Of a stretch of 64,000 nucleotides of DNA, positions 61,735-64,000 are shown piece after piece. This DNA comes from Halobacterium litoreum. GTDB taxonomy: Archaea > Halobacteriota > Halobacteria > Halobacteriales > Halobacteriaceae. The translations under genes and the position numbers were made by a program. The notes under the pieces are model-generated. The model saw nothing but the letters and a program-made list of their open reading frames with translations. It did no database searches and had not been told where the DNA came from. Location of the stretch: positions 2,418,001 to 2,482,000 of the forward strand of contig NZ_CP089466.1 of the NCBI RefSeq assembly GCF_021233415.1. The letters are read 5' to 3'. The number at the start of each line of letters is the position of its first letter. The stretch's first letter is position 1.

Positions 61735-62868
61735 ATGACAGACGACGACGTGACGCCGTACGCCGTCGCGGGCGACGTAGATTACGAGAAACTGCTCGCT
61801 CGCTTCGGCGCGGACGAACTGACCGACGACCAACGACGGCGCTTCCCCGACCACCCGCTGGTGCGTCGTGGCCTGTTTTACGCGGGCCGCGGCGTGAGTG
61901 ACTTCCTCGACGCCGAGGAGCAGTCCATCGTGACCGGCATCGGGCCGTCGGGGCCGATGCACCTCGGGCACGCGATGGTGTTCTACTTCGCGAAGCGCCT
62001 GCAGGACGAACTCGGCGCGCGGGTGTACGTCCCGCTGTCGGACGACGAGAAGTACTGGTTCAAGGACCAGACCGCCGCGGAGACGGGCGAGTACCTCCGG
62101 GAGAACCTGCGAGACTTGCTCGCCGTCGGCTTCGACCCCGAACTGACGCGGTTCGTCGTGGACACGAGAGACGCCGACGTGGTGTACCCGCTGGCGACGG
62201 CGTTCGGGAAGGAGGTGACCCACTCGACGCTGGAGAACGTCTACGGGACGCCGGAGAACGTCGGGCAGGCGTTCTACCCGGCGGTCCAGACGGCCCACCT
62301 CCTGCTCCCACAACTGGTACACGGCGAGCACGAGACGCTGGTGCCAATCGCGGTGGACCAGGACCCGCACGTCCGGGTGAGTCGGGACGTGGCAGCGAAG
62401 GCGCGGTATCCGGTCGGGAAGCCGGGCGCGCTGTTGATGCAGTTCCTGCCGTCGCTGGGCGGGCCGGGGAAGATGAGCAGTTCCGAGGGCGTCTCGATTC
62501 GGCTGACCGACGACGCCGACACCGTCCGGGAGAAGATTCGCAAGCACGCGTTCACGGGCGGACAGTCGAGCGTCGAAGAACACCGCGAGCAGGGCGGCGA
62601 CCCCGAGGTGGACGTGCCGTTCCAGTACCTGTCGGCGTTCTTCGAGTCGGACGACGACGAACTCGCGCGCATCGAGGCCGAGTACCGGGCGGGCGACCTG
62701 CTGTCGGGCGAACTCAAGGAAATTGCCGCCGACCGCATCGTGGAGTTCCTCGACGGGCACCAGTCCCGCCGGGACGCGCTCGGACCGGTCGAGGACGAAC
62801 TCCCGAAGTTCCGGCTGACCGAGGCCGAACGGGAGCGCGCCGTCGACGCAGTCGGGTTCGGCTACTGA
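61735..62868 (+). CDS. trpS: Tryptophan--tRNA ligase 2
   Basis: A 377-residue class I TrpRS of compact archaeal/eukaryotic type. The signature is PSGPMHLGHAMVF (HLGH at 76-79), the adenylate-site block is AVDQDPHVRVSRD, and KMSSS is at 246-250 (PGKMSSSEGVSIRL). It lacks the roughly 130-residue insertion of TrpRS 1 at 21443 and so may be the standard enzyme, with the other diverged. The Trp-codon leader just upstream suggests that this copy is the regulated one. Confidence 0.94.
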   Translation: MTDDDVTPYAVAGDVDYEKLLARFGADELTDDQRRRFPDHPLVRRGLFYAGRGVSDFLDAEEQSIVTGIGPSGPMHLGHAMVFYFAKRLQDELGARVYVPLSDDEKYWFKDQTAAETGEYLRENLRDLLAVGFDPELTRFVVDTRDADVVYPLATAFGKEVTHSTLENVYGTPENVGQAFYPAVQTAHLLLPQLVHGEHETLVPIAVDQDPHVRVSRDVAAKARYPVGKPGALLMQFLPSLGGPGKMSSSEGVSIRLTDDADTVREKIRKHAFTGGQSSVEEHREQGGDPEVDVPFQYLSAFFESDDDELARIEAEYRAGDLLSGELKEIAADRIVEFLDGHQSRRDALGPVEDELPKFRLTEAERERAVDAVGFGY

Positions 62869-62935
62869 CGGGGCGGGCGCGCTGTCGCACCGACGCGGCG
62901 GAACCCTGAAGCCCCCGGCCCCGCGTCGTTGGGGC

Positions 62936-63751
62936 ATGAGCGACGACGCAGAGGACGCGTTCGCCGCCGTCGCCGACGAACTCCGCGTCCGTATCCTCCG
63001 CGAACTCTGGGACGCCGACGACCCCCTCGCCTTCTCCGAGTTGCGCGACCGAGTCGACGTGGCGGACTCCGGGCGCTTCAACTACCACCTCGGGGAGCTA
63101 CGCGGTCGGTTCGTGGAGCAGCGAGACGAGGGGTACGCGCTCCGGTTCGCGGGCCGCGAACTCGTCGGCGCGCTGTACTCCGGCGTGTTCACGGAAGAGG
63201 CGTCGGTCGGCCCGCAGGCGGTGGAGGGCGACTGTCCGCTCTGCGGGAGCGACCTCGAAGCCGTCTACGAGGACGAACAGGCGCGTGTCACGTGTACGAG
63301 CGACGACTGCGGCGTCCACGTCGTCTCGGTGGGCATCCCGCCGGCGTTCGTGGACGGCCGCGAGGACGACCTCGCGACGGCCATCGACGGCTACGTGCGC
63401 ACGATGGCGCGCCAGTTCACCGCGGGGTTCTGTTCGTCGTGTCGCGGCCGGACGACCGGCCGCCTCGAACGCGACGGCGAGCACGGGCCGCGAGCCGTCT
63501 ACGAGTGCGAGCGCTGTGGCAACCGCTTCCACGGGTTCGTGACGACGGCGGTCCTCGACCACACCGAGGTGCTGTCGTTCTACCGCGACCACGGCCGCGA
63601 CGCACGCGACGCCCCGATCTGGCAGATGGGGTGGACGACCGACGCGGAGATGGACGGCGACGAGGCGGTTGTCGCGGTCGCCCTCGACGGCGACGAACTG
63701 GAACTCAAACTCGACGAGTCGCTTTCCGTGGTCGGCGCGGAGCGCACGTGA
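62936..63751 (+). CDS. Winged-helix regulator with zinc ribbons, paralogue 3
   Basis: A 271-residue paralogue of the proteins at 56811 and 60673. wHTH at about 5-80 (VADELRVRILRELWD, VADSGRFNYHLGELRGRF), then Cys pairs DCPLCGSD, TCTSDDCGV (spacing CX4-type instead of CxxC), FCSSCRGR and ECERCGNR. It follows trpS2 by 67 bases and precedes the KH gene by 56 bases. Confidence 0.85.
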   Translation: MSDDAEDAFAAVADELRVRILRELWDADDPLAFSELRDRVDVADSGRFNYHLGELRGRFVEQRDEGYALRFAGRELVGALYSGVFTEEASVGPQAVEGDCPLCGSDLEAVYEDEQARVTCTSDDCGVHVVSVGIPPAFVDGREDDLATAIDGYVRTMARQFTAGFCSSCRGRTTGRLERDGEHGPRAVYECERCGNRFHGFVTTAVLDHTEVLSFYRDHGRDARDAPIWQMGWTTDAEMDGDEAVVAVALDGDELELKLDESLSVVGAERT

Positions 63752-63807
63752 ACCGTGGACACAGGCGTAAAGAAGGCTTTTACGCGCCCGCCCAGTACGA
63801 ACACAGC

Positions 63808-64000
63808 ATGAAACACGTGAAGATTCCGCAGGACCGGATCGGCGCGCTCATCGGCGACGGAGGTGAGACGCTCCGCCGAATCGAGCAGGCCGCCGAGGTG
63901 GACCTCGACGTGGACTCCCAGAACGGGTCCGTGGCCATCGACCAGGTCGGCGACCCCATCCGCGGGATGCAGGCGCCCGACATCGTGAAGGCCATCGGTC
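63808..64000 (+). CDS. KH-domain RNA-binding protein (Krr1/Dim2-like), partial
   Basis: The first 64 codons of a gene cut by the window end. It begins MKHVKIPQDRIGALIGDGGETLRRIEQ, with the GxxG loop IGDGG of a KH domain, then VDLDVDSQNGSVAIDQVGD. Archaeal Krr1/Dim2-like proteins have two KH domains and act in 16S maturation. A CTTTTACG box about 28 bases before the ATG supports the start. It normally follows rio1 in archaeal gene order. Confidence 0.88.
   Translation, partial: MKHVKIPQDRIGALIGDGGETLRRIEQAAEVDLDVDSQNGSVAIDQVGDPIRGMQAPDIVKAIG

Overview
The window is chromosomal DNA from an extreme halophilic archaeon, most likely Halobacterium or a close relative. The evidence is very high GC with GC-rich third positions, acidic Asp/Glu-rich proteins, many leaderless genes with a T/A-rich box about 27 bases before the start codon, and haloarchaea-specific small proteins. 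The single rRNA operon has the order 16S - tRNA-Ala - 23S - 5S - tRNA-Cys. Its 1473-nt 16S and tandem upstream promoters resemble, from memory, those of Halobacterium salinarum. No prophage, insertion sequence, integrase or CRISPR array was found; this is core genome with a few lineage-specific insertions.

Layout. 0.1-8.4 kb: a mixed housekeeping stretch (aldehyde dehydrogenase, a beta-CASP nuclease, an assimilatory siroheme reductase, an M20 peptidase, several small haloarchaeal proteins). 8.5-16.1 kb: tRNA-Lys, two membrane proteins, and the rRNA operon on the minus strand with four tandem promoters and canonical bulge-helix-bulge processing stems around 16S and 23S. 16.1-28.6 kb: chromosomal protein MC1, pyrD, pheST, an operon of a NucS-N/zinc-ribbon protein with the splicing endonuclease endA and trpS1, a Ski2-family helicase and a MATE exporter. 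28.7-35 kb: lipoyl synthase followed by a complete 2-oxoacid dehydrogenase complex (E1a, E1b, E2, E3). 35-49.9 kb: pheA, hsp20, leuS, ahcY with a SAH/MTA-deaminase-like amidohydrolase, hisG, tbp, a THUMP methyltransferase and rfcC. 49.9-64 kb: a DUF7282 secreted protein, RNase Z, a HTH-DICT pair, a DUF460 protein, tyrS, three paralogous winged-helix/zinc-ribbon regulators, eIF1A, rio1, trpS2, and the start of a KH-domain protein.

The most interesting signal is regulatory. Both pheST and trpS2 are preceded by short leaderless upstream ORFs whose codons match the synthetase. A 25-codon ORF ending G-F-G-F-F-F-A precedes the Phe-tRNA synthetase genes. A 22-codon ORF with W-R-W precedes the second Trp-tRNA synthetase; its Trp codons lie in the loop of a perfect 12-bp stem. 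Both ORFs start 27-28 bases after a CGTTTTTG promoter element, and both overlap RNA hairpins. This is the layout of bacterial leader-peptide attenuators (pheM-pheST, trpL) but in an archaeon. It is inferred from sequence only.

Other points: a hairpin element present in two copies 59 kb apart, with conserved flanks and a different but still self-complementary core; three covarying tandem hairpins in the 16S-23S spacer; and the usually compact eIF1A-RIO1-KH gene group split by trpS2 flanked by two winged-helix paralogues. Translation and tRNA/rRNA maturation dominate the window: five aminoacyl-tRNA synthetases (Phe, Trp twice, Leu, Tyr), EndA, RNase Z, a tRNA methyltransferase-like protein, eIF1A and RIO1.
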